Of a DNA stretch of 44,002 bases, positions 7,852 through 16,900 are shown piece after piece. The notes beneath the pieces are model-generated. The model did no database searches and had not been told where the DNA came from. It saw nothing but the letters and a program-made list of their open reading frames with translations. How positions within the stretch are numbered: position 1 is the first letter of the stretch; each line of letters begins with the position of its first letter. This DNA comes from Pirellulales bacterium (GTDB lineage Bacteria; Planctomycetota; Planctomycetia; Pirellulales; Thermoguttaceae): contig JAFGLH010000143.1 of the NCBI GenBank assembly GCA_016928165.1, forward strand, positions 1 through 44,002, given 5' to 3'. Both the position numbers and the translations under genes were made by a program.

Positions 7852-8219
7852 GGGTCTCATCTCCAATTGCTGGAAAATTGTCCGGTTCGCTCCCACCGCC
7901 CAAGGCAATGCCTCAACGGCGGGAGCGAAAGAAATGGTCAATAGGGTAAAGTTGACTTCACACAATCCTACACCCATTGATCTTAATTAGGAAAGCTGGG
8001 TAAAGCAAGCAAACGGCATGAATTTCACCGGGAAAACCCACGCTAGACAACGATCCGAAGCTTATGACCGGCCGTGGGGCAATCGACGTAAGATGCTAAT
8101 TACAAATAAGTTATGTGTTTGCTGTTGACGAGGTTACAGCTTTTGGGTCGGCAGTTGTACTGCCACCCCTGGGTTCGCGTCAGATTCATAGTGACAGTAC
8201 AACGACCACCCCAACAAAT
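7852..8219. other. Gap between dnaE and the DUF1598-like gene
   Basis: No gene seen. It contains a repeat of the GGGGTGGCAGTT family: GGGTCGGCAGTTGTACTGCC with CACCCC at 8145-8169, and a second half copy at 8195-8212. No convincing promoter was identified. Confidence 0.5.
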
Positions 8220-11200
8220 CTAACGGGCAGCCGCCAACTGCTGTCTTTTCATGTAGGGGCGGGGGGTGGAGGGCGGAGGGGCCGTAACCAAACGCAGGTT
8301 GCCCGGTCCGAGAAGTCGGTCCACTTGGTCTCGCATCTGCTCGTTCACGGCCACCGACATCCCGCCGCATTTGCACGCCACGCGGCGACCGTCCTCCAGA
8401 CAGAGCAGCAGTTGCAACTCGCAATTGCCCGGATGGCGGCGAAGAATCTCGTGCAGTTGCTCCAGCTTCCGACGGCCGTCGGCGTTTTCCCACAGTCGAA
8501 TCACCACGCCGCGCGTGCATCGAGCGGGCAGGTCTTCCAACGCGATGATCTCGTTGACGATCAGGTTCGCTTCCTGTGAGCCGGGCCGTTTGTCGACCGC
8601 GCCGCGGACGGCCACGATGGCGTCGGCCTTGATCAATTCCTCGCAGCGGACGAACTGCTCGGGCCAGACGATGCAGCGCATCAATCCCTCGGTGTCTTCC
8701 AGGTCGAACATCGCGTAGCGGCTGGGGTTGCCCGGCTTGGGATTTTTCGTGTGCGCGAATTTGATCGCCGAGATCATTCCGCCGAGCATGACTTCGCTGC
8801 GGTGGCCCAACTGTTCGGCCTCGGTGGTGACGTGGGAGCAGTAGGCGGCCAGCGTCGAGCGATGTTCGGTCAGCGGATGGCTGGAGAGATAGAAGCCGAG
8901 CACTTCTTTTTCGCGCGACAATTGTTCATTCTGTTCCCAATCGGGGACGTGGGGGAGGTTGATTTCTGCCGCCTGGGGGCGGCGGTCGTCGTCGCCGGCG
9001 AAGAGCGATTTTTGCCCGCTGCGCCGGTCGGAGGCGGCCGCCGCGCCGGCCTGCAAGGCGCGGTCGATGGCGGCGAAAAGTATCGCCCGCCCGGCGCCGA
9101 GCGAGTCGAACGCCCCGGCCTTGATCAGCGATTCGACCGCCGCGCGGTTGACCGTGCCCGGGTCGAGCCGCTCGCAAAAATCGAAGATGCTGAGATAGGG
9201 TCCGTTTTTTTCTCTTTCGGCGGCGATGGCCGCGGCGGCGGCGGCCCCGCACGCCTTCACGGCGGTCAAACCGAAGCAGATTTTCCCCTCGGCCACGGTG
9301 AACTCCGGATAAGAGCGGTTCACGTCCGGCGGCAGCACTTCGGCGCCCATCCGTTGGCAGTCTTCCAGGTGTTCGACCAGCGAGTCCTTTCGTTTGAAGT
9401 TTCGTCCGGGAATGTCGCTGGAAAGCAGCGCTGCCATGAACTCGACCGGCCAATGCGCCTTCAGGTAGGCCGTCATGTAGGCGATCAGCGCGTAGGCGGT
9501 GCTGTGCGACTTGTTGAACCCGTAGCCGGCGAAGTTCTCGATCAGCTTGAACAGCTCGGCGGCCTCCTTTTTCGACATTCCTTTTTCGTGTGCGCCGGCG
9601 ATGAACTCCTCTCGGTACTTGGCGATGATCTCCAGTTTTTTCTTGCTGATCGCCTTGATGCAGCTATAGGCGCTGGCCAGTTTGATGCCGCCCAGCCGGT
9701 TGAGCATCCGCATCACCTGCTCCTGGTAGACCATCACGCCGTGCGTCTCCTCGAGGATTTCCTTCATCTCGGGATGTTTGTACTCGGCCTTTTTCCGTCC
9801 GTGCTTCACCTCGATGTAGTCGTCGACCATGCCGCCTTCCAGCGGCCCGGGGCGATACAGCGCGTTGGTGGCGATGATGTCGCGGAAATGGTCGGGCTTC
9901 ATCCGCTGCAACAGGTCGCGGATGCCGCCGCTCTCCAACTGAAACACACCCTTCGTCTCGCCGCGGCAGAGCAGGGCGAAGGTCTCTTTGTCGTCCAGCG
10001 GAAACTCGTAGGGATCGATCCTCTTGCCCGTGGTCTGCTCGATCAACTGTACGACCTTCGCCAGGATCGTCAGGTTGCGCAGCCCGAGAAAGTCCATTTT
10101 CAGCAGTCCGGCGCGTTCCACGTCGCCCATCGCCCATTGCGTGATGACCTCCTTTTTGTCTTGAACGTGCTGCAAGGGGACGTAATCGGTCAGGGGGCGG
10201 TCGGCGATGACCACCGCCGCCGCGTGCGTGCCCACGTTTCGCGCCAGCCCCTCGATTCCCTGGGCAAGGTCCAACAGCTTGCGGACCTCGACGTCGCCGT
10301 CGTATTCCTTTTGCAGCCGAGGGCTTTTTTCCAAGGCTTTCCGCAGCGTGATGCCCAACTCCTCGGGCACCAGCGCGACCACCGCGTCGACGCGCGGGAT
10401 GGGCAAACCCAAAGCGCGGCCCACGTCGCGGATCGCCGCCCGCGCCGCCAACGTGCCGAACGTGCCGATCTGGGCCACGTTCTCCAGACCGTACTTGTCC
10501 TTGACGTATTGGATCACCTCGCCGCGACGCTGTTGGCAAAAGTCGATGTCGATGTCCGGCGCCTCGCGGCGGCTCTCGTCCAGAAAACGCTCGAATAGCA
10601 GGTCGTATTCCAGCGGGCACACGTGGCTCAGATAGAGGGCGTAGGCGACCAGCGAGCCGACGCCCGAGCCGCGGGCCGTGGTCTGAATCCCCTTCTCGCG
10701 GGCGAATCGGACGAAATCCCAAACGATCAAAAAATAGTTCGAGAAACCCAGCTTGTCGATGACCGCCAACTCCCGCTCCAGACGGTCGGTGACCTCTTGG
10801 GAAAATTCATCCGTCTCCGGCCGGTAGCGGTCGGGGCGACGCGCGTAACGCGTTTTCAACCCCGACACGCACAAATCGCGGAGAAATTGCTCGGATGTCT
10901 TTTCTCCGGGCGGAGTGAAGGCGGGAAAATGACGGCGCCCCAACTCCAACTCGATGTTCACCGAGTCGGCGATTTCCTGCGTCCGCCGCAGCGCGTCTTC
11001 CCGGCCGGGAAAGGCGGCGTACATCTCCTCCGCGCTGCGGAGGAAAAACTCGTCGCTCTCCATCCGCATCCGGTTCGCGTCGTATTGCACCTTGCCGGTG
11101 TTGACGCAGAGCAAAATGTCCTGCGCCTCGGCGTCCTCGCGGTGGATATAGTGGACGTCGCTGGTGGCGACCAGGGGAATCCCCAGCCGCTCGGCGACCC

Positions 11201-11789
11201 GGATCGCCCCCTCCATCGCCACCCGCTGCGATTCCAAGTGGTTGTTTTGAATTTCGATATAATAGTCTTCGCCGAAGAGTTTCGCATACCAGGCGGCCAC
11301 GTCGAGGGCCTTCTGAAAATTCGCCTCTCCGCCGGCCAACAGCGTGCGGCTCAGCTCGCCGGAGACGCAGCCGCTTAGACAGATCAAGCCCTCGCGGTGC
11401 GCGGCCAACGACTCCTTGTCGATCCGCGGCTTGAAATAAAAACCCTCCAAAAACGCGAGCGAGGAGAGCTTCACCAGGTTGCGGAAGCCGGCGCGGTCGC
11501 GGGCCAACAGGGTGAGGTGGTAGTTGGTCTCTTTCGAGTTGCCCTGCTCCTTGTGGAAGCGGCTGCCGGGGGCGATGTAGGCCTCCATGCCGAGCACGGG
11601 GTTGATGCCCAATTCGTGGGCCGTCTGGTAGAACTTTATCGCCCCGTGGAGGTTGCCGTGGTCGGTCAGCGCAAGGGCGGTCATCCGCAGCGATTTGGCC
11701 CTTTCCAGCAGGCCGCGGACCGTGCCCGCCCCGTCCAACAGGCTGTAGTGGCTGTGACAATGAAGGTGTGCGAACGGCAGCGTGCTCAA
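8220..11789 (-). CDS. dnaE: DNA polymerase III alpha subunit
   Basis: The 1189-residue catalytic alpha subunit of the replicative polymerase. The N-terminal PHP domain starts HLHCHSHYSLLDG (residues 8-20). The C-family polymerase core carries TTARGSGVGSLVAYAL and the catalytic acidic motif PDIDIDF near residue 408, followed by fingers, helix-hairpin-helix and a C-terminal OB-fold region (about 1000-1110). Length and order fit DnaE1. The start is TTG (11789-11787), preceded by a strong AGGAGGAG five bases away, and translation begins at the usual DnaE N-terminus. It is a single gene. Long open frames on the opposite strand (for example 8751-10598) are mirror artefacts of GC-rich codons. Confidence 0.97.
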   Translation of the reverse strand: MSTLPFAHLHCHSHYSLLDGAGTVRGLLERAKSLRMTALALTDHGNLHGAIKFYQTAHELGINPVLGMEAYIAPGSRFHKEQGNSKETNYHLTLLARDRAGFRNLVKLSSLAFLEGFYFKPRIDKESLAAHREGLICLSGCVSGELSRTLLAGGEANFQKALDVAAWYAKLFGEDYYIEIQNNHLESQRVAMEGAIRVAERLGIPLVATSDVHYIHREDAEAQDILLCVNTGKVQYDANRMRMESDEFFLRSAEEMYAAFPGREDALRRTQEIADSVNIELELGRRHFPAFTPPGEKTSEQFLRDLCVSGLKTRYARRPDRYRPETDEFSQEVTDRLERELAVIDKLGFSNYFLIVWDFVRFAREKGIQTTARGSGVGSLVAYALYLSHVCPLEYDLLFERFLDESRREAPDIDIDFCQQRRGEVIQYVKDKYGLENVAQIGTFGTLAARAAIRDVGRALGLPIPRVDAVVALVPEELGITLRKALEKSPRLQKEYDGDVEVRKLLDLAQGIEGLARNVGTHAAAVVIADRPLTDYVPLQHVQDKKEVITQWAMGDVERAGLLKMDFLGLRNLTILAKVVQLIEQTTGKRIDPYEFPLDDKETFALLCRGETKGVFQLESGGIRDLLQRMKPDHFRDIIATNALYRPGPLEGGMVDDYIEVKHGRKKAEYKHPEMKEILEETHGVMVYQEQVMRMLNRLGGIKLASAYSCIKAISKKKLEIIAKYREEFIAGAHEKGMSKKEAAELFKLIENFAGYGFNKSHSTAYALIAYMTAYLKAHWPVEFMAALLSSDIPGRNFKRKDSLVEHLEDCQRMGAEVLPPDVNRSYPEFTVAEGKICFGLTAVKACGAAAAAAIAAEREKNGPYLSIFDFCERLDPGTVNRAAVESLIKAGAFDSLGAGRAILFAAIDRALQAGAAAASDRRSGQKSLFAGDDDRRPQAAEINLPHVPDWEQNEQLSREKEVLGFYLSSHPLTEHRSTLAAYCSHVTTEAEQLGHRSEVMLGGMISAIKFAHTKNPKPGNPSRYAMFDLEDTEGLMRCIVWPEQFVRCEELIKADAIVAVRGAVDKRPGSQEANLIVNEIIALEDLPARCTRGVVIRLWENADGRRKLEQLHEILRRHPGNCELQLLLCLEDGRRVACKCGGMSVAVNEQMRDQVDRLLGPGNLRLVTAPPPSTPRPYMKRQQLAAAR

Positions 11790-11872
11790 GGTTCTCCTCC
11801 TTGGTTTGAGCGAACGGCGAATGCATTATTCTATCGCCGACGGATCGGAGATATAACCCCCGCCGCCGTTTA

Positions 11873-11974
11873 GGGGGCTGTACGAAATTTTGTGTCAAGC
11901 AACGTGGCATGGCCATCTTGGCCGTGTTTCTTCACGGACTAGAAGCCCGTGCCACAAAATTTTGTACAGGCCCC
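11873..11974. repeat. Composite inverted repeat with ACAAAATTTTGT-like ends
   Basis: Outer arms at 11873-11894 and 11953-11974 match as reverse complements at 20 of 22 positions. The interior contains nested GTGGCATGGCC / CACGG / GCCCGTGCCAC segments that can pair. It abuts the next inverted repeat at 11976. Confidence 0.7.
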
Positions 11975-11975
11975 T

Positions 11976-12062
11976 GTTTAGCCCGGAGCCAACGGCGACG
12001 GATGAACGGCGAAACAAAAATCGATTTGCGGCTCCTTCGTCGCCGTTGGATCCGGACTAAAC
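11976..12062. repeat. Large inverted repeat with GTTTAGCCCGGAGCC arms
   Basis: Arms at 11976-12000 and 12038-12062 match at 23 of 25 positions as reverse complements, with a 37-base loop. No T-run follows. It is listed as an interspersed palindrome. Confidence 0.7.
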
Positions 12063-12214
12063 GAAAACTCAAAATCGGCTCGAAATCGGGCCAGACGCCC
12101 TGGTATAATCACGCCGATACTTGCGAGACGTTCTCTCATTCCCGTCCGCCGGGGGGAAAACGGGGGGGTTAAAATGGAAAATTCGAAAGTTGCTGACCAA
12201 CAACGAGTCGGGCC

Positions 12215-12266
12215 GGGGACTGGCTCAATTTTCGGCCCTTCAGAGTTGAAAAATGTGCCTGTCCCC
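12215..12266. repeat. GTGCCTGTCCCC-family repeat, copy 2
   Basis: Outer ends GGGGAC (12215-12220) and GTCCCC (12261-12266) bracket ACTGGCTCA and AAAAATGTGCCT, matching bases 1-50. It ends 12 bases from the stop codon of the ABC permease. Confidence 0.7.
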
Positions 12267-12277
12267 TTACCGCTCAA

Positions 12278-13117
12278 CTACAGCGGCGGGGGGATGTCGC
12301 GGCACCAAAAGATCAACGCCGCCACGGCGTAGCAGACCAACCCGATGGCGATCAGCAACAGGTCATCGCTCAATCCCGACCAGCCGCTCGGCGGCGGCAC
12401 GAGGATCAACTCCTGCGGCTCGAAGAGGCTGAGAAAGGAAAAGTATCCAAGCCATGCCCCGTCGGCCCACATCCGCGCGACGATCTTTACCATCAACGAA
12501 AACACGAAAAAGCCGCCGGCTTGTAAAATCGTCCGCCAGCGGTCGCGGTTCCAGGAGGAAAACAGCGCGGTTATTCCGGTGAAACAAAAAGTCATGGCGA
12601 ACAAGTTCCACGCGCCGGGCAGAAACATCCGCGGCGCGGGGGGATTTTCGAACTCGATGCTCAGCAGCCCCAGGCACATCCCCGCCCAGACAGAAAACGC
12701 CAGCACGGCCGCCCCGGCGGTCGCTGCCACGGCCGGCACGATCAGCACCGAGACCCTTCGGACGGGCAGCGCGAGCAGCAGGTCCATCGTCCCCCGGCCG
12801 ATCTCGCCGCTGATCGAGTCCGACCCTCGTCCCAGCGCCCAGCCGACGCAGACCAGCAGCGTTATTAAGTGGGTGTACAGGATGCTCAACTGTCCGGCCG
12901 GGGTGGCCAGCTTCGCCAGCGGCACGCCCAGCATCGGCCGAAAGAAGTCCGGCAGCAGGTTCAACAGCGTGCCCCAGGCCCCCGCGTCGAATAGGCTCAT
13001 CAGCCACACGAAAAGCCAGCAAAACAATATCAGCAACGTGGCGGAGACCGCCAGCGTCAGCCAGGCGTCGGAGATGGCCTTTTTCCACAGGGCGGGATTC
13101 ATGGCGCGTTTCAACAT
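12278..13117 (-). CDS. ABC-2-type transporter permease
   Basis: A 279-residue integral membrane protein resembling ABC-2 export permeases. About six hydrophobic helices are visible: roughly residues 18-42, 85-105, 125-155, 172-190, 200-215 and 255-272. A central segment SISGEIGRGTMDLLLALPVRR fits the family: the cytoplasmic 'E-x-x-x-G-T-x-D-x-L-L-A-L-P' loop. No ATP-binding partner gene lies in this window, so the ATPase must be elsewhere or the gene is an orphan. The start at 13117 (ATG) has only a weak GGAT upstream. A GGTGTGTGC hairpin repeat lies in the gap ahead of it. The substrate is unknown. Confidence 0.8.
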   Translation of the reverse strand: MLKRAMNPALWKKAISDAWLTLAVSATLLILFCWLFVWLMSLFDAGAWGTLLNLLPDFFRPMLGVPLAKLATPAGQLSILYTHLITLLVCVGWALGRGSDSISGEIGRGTMDLLLALPVRRVSVLIVPAVAATAGAAVLAFSVWAGMCLGLLSIEFENPPAPRMFLPGAWNLFAMTFCFTGITALFSSWNRDRWRTILQAGGFFVFSLMVKIVARMWADGAWLGYFSFLSLFEPQELILVPPPSGWSGLSDDLLLIAIGLVCYAVAALIFWCRDIPPPL

Positions 13118-13226
13118 ACACGCTCATCCCGCGCCCGGCAAGCCGGCGGGGTGGCGCTGGCGTCTCGCCAGTGCTTGCACGCATCCTTGCAAGATGTGCC
13201 GAATGCGAGGATAATTCAGTCGGTAG

Positions 13227-13246
13227 GGTGTGTGCTTGCACGCACC
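13227..13246. repeat. GGTGCGTGC-family hairpin
   Basis: GGTGTGTGC and GCACGCACC pair across a TT loop, preceded by TAGGG. Same family as 1706-1722 and 34079-34153. Confidence 0.6.
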
Positions 13247-13271
13247 AAATCTTCATCCGTCGGAGGACCCC

Positions 13272-13790
13272 ATGAACGTATTGCTGCTCTCCATCGTCGT
13301 CGCGGCCGTAGGAGTCGATTTCGGCTGGGAGCGCTTGCCGGAGGGCGGCTCGCAATACATCATCCAGCTCAGCCCAGCGACGCTCGACGCGCTCCGCGAC
13401 GGCCGGTCGATCGAGAGTTTCGTGATGCCGGCGGCGGGCGAGGTCCGTTCCTTCCGCATCGTCGTCGGCGACGCCGAGCCGGTCCGCGAGCCGCCGCTCG
13501 AATCGCCGCCGAATCCGCTCCTGCCTCCCGCGACCGCCGAGCCGATCGCCGAGCGCCGGGCGAATTACACGCTACCTCAGCAGCCGCCCCCGGCCGTCGA
13601 AGAAAAATCGTTGCCCGAGCCGCCCGCCAAACCCTGGCTCCCCTTCACGTTGACCCTTTTTGGCTTATTCGCCTCGCTGGGCACGAACGTTTATCTGGGG
13701 TGGTTGTCGTGGGAGTTGCGCAGTCGCCGCCGCGCGGAGTTGGCGGAAGAGAATCTCCCCTTTCCCTTTGGGAGAGGGGCCGAGGGGTGA
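13272..13790 (+). CDS. Small membrane-anchored protein of unknown function, C-terminus supplied by a repeat
   Basis: The start ATG 13272 has GGAGG five bases upstream. The 172-residue product begins with a short hydrophobic stretch (MNVLLLSIVVAAVGV). A region with YIIQLSPATLDALRDG and a Pro-rich linker (about 80-125) follow. A single membrane helix lies near residues 130-152 (WLPFTLTLFGLFASLG...), then a basic WELRSRRRAEL segment. The last twelve residues (NLPFPFGRGAEG) and the TGA come from a family-A palindromic repeat at 13755-13796, so the original C-terminus was probably different. It is divergent from the ABC permease. No function is recognised. Confidence 0.75.
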   Translation: MNVLLLSIVVAAVGVDFGWERLPEGGSQYIIQLSPATLDALRDGRSIESFVMPAAGEVRSFRIVVGDAEPVREPPLESPPNPLLPPATAEPIAERRANYTLPQQPPPAVEEKSLPEPPAKPWLPFTLTLFGLFASLGTNVYLGWLSWELRSRRRAELAEENLPFPFGRGAEG

Positions 13791-13796
13791 GGGCGG
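13755..13796. repeat. Family-A palindromic element at a gene end
   Basis: CTCCCCTTTCCCTTTGGGAG followed by AGGGGCCGAGGGGTGAGGGC, the reverse orientation of the core seen at 581-620. The in-frame TGA that ends the upstream gene lies inside it (13788-13790). Confidence 0.8.
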
Positions 13797-13825
13797 CTCG
13801 GAATGGGTCTCGAATAACGCACGAT

Positions 13826-13850
13826 GGGGTGGCAGTTCAACTGCCACCCC
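13826..13850. repeat. GGGGTGGCAGTT palindrome
   Basis: GGGGTGGCAGTT (13826-13837) is an exact reverse complement of 13839-13850. Further copies or variants are at 8145-8169, 21209-21233, 23649-23673, 37247-37301 and 40051-40127. Confidence 0.8.
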
Positions 13851-13876
13851 AACAATTGATTATCGGCCGATCAGCC

Positions 13877-13917
13877 CTTGCCCTAACCCTCTCTCAAATG
13901 GAGAGGGGACTGATTAA
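13877..13917. repeat. Family-A palindromic element, diverged
   Basis: TTGCCCTAACCCTCTCTCAA followed by ATGGAGAGGGGACTGATT, a variant of the family-A core, between the small membrane gene and the 3' end of yhaN. Confidence 0.65.
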
Positions 13918-13927
13918 AAACACATCC

Positions 13928-16900
13928 TCACGCTGCCGCGTCCACGTCGTCGTCGATGTCGTCCTCGTTGTCGTCTTCATCCCACAACGACTCGTCGTCA
14001 ATTTGCTCTTCCTCGTCGTCCTCGACGACTTCGATCTCGGCGGCCCTTCGCGGCTTGGGCTTCGGCTTGCTCTTTTTCGCGGCGGCTTTCCCGCTTTTCG
14101 GCCGCTCCGGGGCCTTGGGGGCTTCGAGCGTCACAACCCCGCCGCTTTCGGAATTGTCCGGCAGTCGGGCGACGGCCGTCTTCAGCGACTTGAACAGTTT
14201 CAGAATGTGTTCGTGGCAGGTGAACACCAGCAGTTGATGTCCGGCGGCGGCGAAGTCGCGCAGCACGGCGGCCGCCGCCTTCGCCCGATCGGCGTCGAAA
14301 TTGACCAGCACGTCGTCGAGGATCAAGGGCAGCGGCGCCCCGCGGCGGGCATAGCTCTCGGCCAACGCCAACCGCAAACTCAGAAATAGCTGCTCGCGGG
14401 TGCCGCGGCTGAGCGCTTCGACCGGCAGCGAGCGGCCCTCGGCGTCGTCCACGCGCAGTGAACGTTCCCCCAAGGGGGTCCACACGCGGAGGTAGCGGCC
14501 CTGGGTGAAGCGATCCAGGTAGCCGGAGGCCGCGCGGAGCGTCTCCGGCTGGCGGTGCCGCTCGTAGCTCTCGCGAATCTCGTCGAGCACGCGGCATGCC
14601 GTCGCCAGCGTCCGCCAGCGGGCGACCGCGTCCCGCAGGCGCTTGTCGATCACGGCCAGCTCCAAACGTTTCGCGGCCAGTTGCCAATCATCGGCCAGCG
14701 ACCGCAGTTGCTCGTTCATTCTCCCCCGCCGTTCGAGCAGGCCGCCCAGTTGCCCGCGCAACTCCGTCGCCCGGCGGCGCGCCTCCTCGCGGCGCTCGTC
14801 CAACGAATCCGCGTCCTCTCCGTCAAGGTGCCGGGCGATCGCCTCCCGCGTACAGCGCGAGGCCAGCAGGGCGTCGATCTCCCGCGTGATTTCCTCGCGT
14901 TGGGCGCGGATTTCCTCGCCGCGGGCCTGCTCCAGCGCACGGCGTCGATACTCTTGTTCGTCCTTCACGCCGGCTTCAATGAACAATTCTCGGCGGCGGC
15001 GGTTGAGCCGGGCTATCGACTCTTCGTATTTTTCGGTCGCCCCGCGGCGGCCTTTGGCCTGGCGGCGGATGGCTTCGCGCCGCGCGACCGCTTGCTCCTG
15101 CCGGGCCGCCGCCTCGACCAGTAGACGGATTTGGGCGAGAGGATCATTCAATAATGTGCCACTGCCGGCTTGTCCGGCAGTGGAATTCCAGGGGTGGTCC
15201 TGAGCACTGCTGGGCAAGCCGGCAGTGGCACTCGATGGATAATGTTCAACCATGCCAACCGCCCTCACCCCCGGCCCCTCTCCCGCTTGCGGGAGAGGGG
15301 AGATATTGATGCCCGCCTCCGCCGCAATTTGTGCAATCCGCCCGGACAGCGACTCCATTTCAGATCGGCGGCGGCGGAGTTCCTCGCGGCGCTCGTCCCA
15401 GCGGCGCTGCATTTCGTGGATTCGCCCGCCGCGGCGAACAAGACGATGAAATTGTTTTGGAGAGAAGTTGTCGGGCATCCCGACGGCGGCGAGCGCCGAC
15501 CGCCAACGGCGGCGCGCCGCTCGGGCCGCTTCCCGCGCCTCGGCAACGCGATGCGAGGCCGATGCCGCTTCAGCGCGGGCCGTCTCGCGGCGCGCGGCCA
15601 GTGGCGACAATTCCTCTAATGCCGCAAGCTCGCGGCGGGCCGCTTGCGTGCGGTCGGCAATCGGTCTCTCGCCGGGCACTCGGGCGTCGTAAGCGTCGCG
15701 CTCTTGTTTCGCCCGCCGAATTTGCCCGCCCACCGATTCGATTTGCTTTCGGCAGGCGTCGAGTTGTTGGACGTTGGACCGTTCGAGCATCACCTTGGCG
15801 AAGGCGGCCGCCGCGCTGCCGGCGGCGCCCAGCAGGGCCAACGTCAAGCCGGCCGTGCCCACGATCGTTTCGGGTATGAACAAGCCGGTCAGCAGCAGCA
15901 CGACGCCGGTGACGAAGGCCGCCCCGAGTCCGATCAACGCGCTCGCCGGCAGGAGCTGGCGATCGACCAGCCGCCGGCTGCGTTCCTCCAGTTCGGTCAG
16001 GTACTTGCCGTCCCGCTCGATGCGTTCGTCGATCTCCACGCGGCGTTGCAAAGCGGCGACGGCGTCCGCGGCGCGATTGCGCGCCTCGTCCAGGTCGTCC
16101 TCGCCCAATGCGGTCAGAGACGACTGCAATTGCCGGTCGAGCGATTCGGCTTCCGCGCGGGCCGATTCCCCCTTTCGCTTCGCGGCGTTCAGTCGCTCGA
16201 CAGCCTCGCCGAGCGCCTTGGCCGGCTGCCGCAGAGACGCTAATTCACCGGGCTTGGGCGACGGCAGGGCGGCGGGCAATTCGGAGAATCCCAGCCGTTT
16301 GGCTTCCGTGGCGACGGCCGTCTCCAAGCGACCGATTTCCGATTCCAATTCGGCGATCTGCGTCCGCAAGCGGGCGATCCACGGCTCTTGCTCGGCGAGG
16401 GCCTCAATCCGCGCCGCCTGGCGACGGAGCGGCTCGTTAATTTTCAGGGAGGCATATTCCCGCCGCAGCGCATCGCGACGGGCGACGATGCGTTCCAGGC
16501 GCCGCCTGCGACGCTCGATCCGCGCGTTCAGCGCGTCGAGTCGCTCGACGGCGTTCGGCGGTATATCGCCGCTGGGGCCGATGGCGGCGAGTTGCTCGTT
16601 AAGTTCGACGCGGCGGCGCCACGGTTGCCGGACCACCGCGGCCAGGTCCATCACCTCGGCCAGCCGCTCGGCCCGATTGGCTTCTTCTTCGAGCCGGGTG
16701 GAATCCGCGCCTGCGGTCTCGCACTCGGCGGCCAACCGTGCATAGCGATGGTTGATCGAGGAAAGCTCCTCGATTTCGGCCAGCAATTTTTGCCGCTGGG
16801 AAGAAAGTTGCAGCACCAGACTTGGCTGGCCCCGGGCGTCGAGCACCCGGTTCCGCGAGGTTTCCAGTTCCCGCAACACGTCGACCAGCGAGACGCCGTC

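Larger units (their letters stand above)
11790..12277. other. Repeat-filled gap upstream of dnaE
   Basis: 488 bases without a credible gene. It holds three different palindromic elements in series (11873-11974, 11976-12062, 12215-12266), plus G-runs around 12150-12170. The dnaE ribosome-binding site is at about 11795-11802. Confidence 0.6.

Noticed and set aside
8751-10598. 615-codon open frame on the + strand opposite dnaE
   Set aside because: Mirror of GC-rich dnaE codons; no family motifs, and the minus-strand frame is unmistakably DnaE.
12150-12172. G-runs as a G-quadruplex
   Set aside because: Two long G-runs only; not the four tracts needed, and on a strand without a gene start nearby.
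13755-13917. Closely spaced repeats suggesting a CRISPR array
   Set aside because: The repeats belong to different palindrome families with irregular spacing; no constant repeat-spacer pattern and no cas genes.
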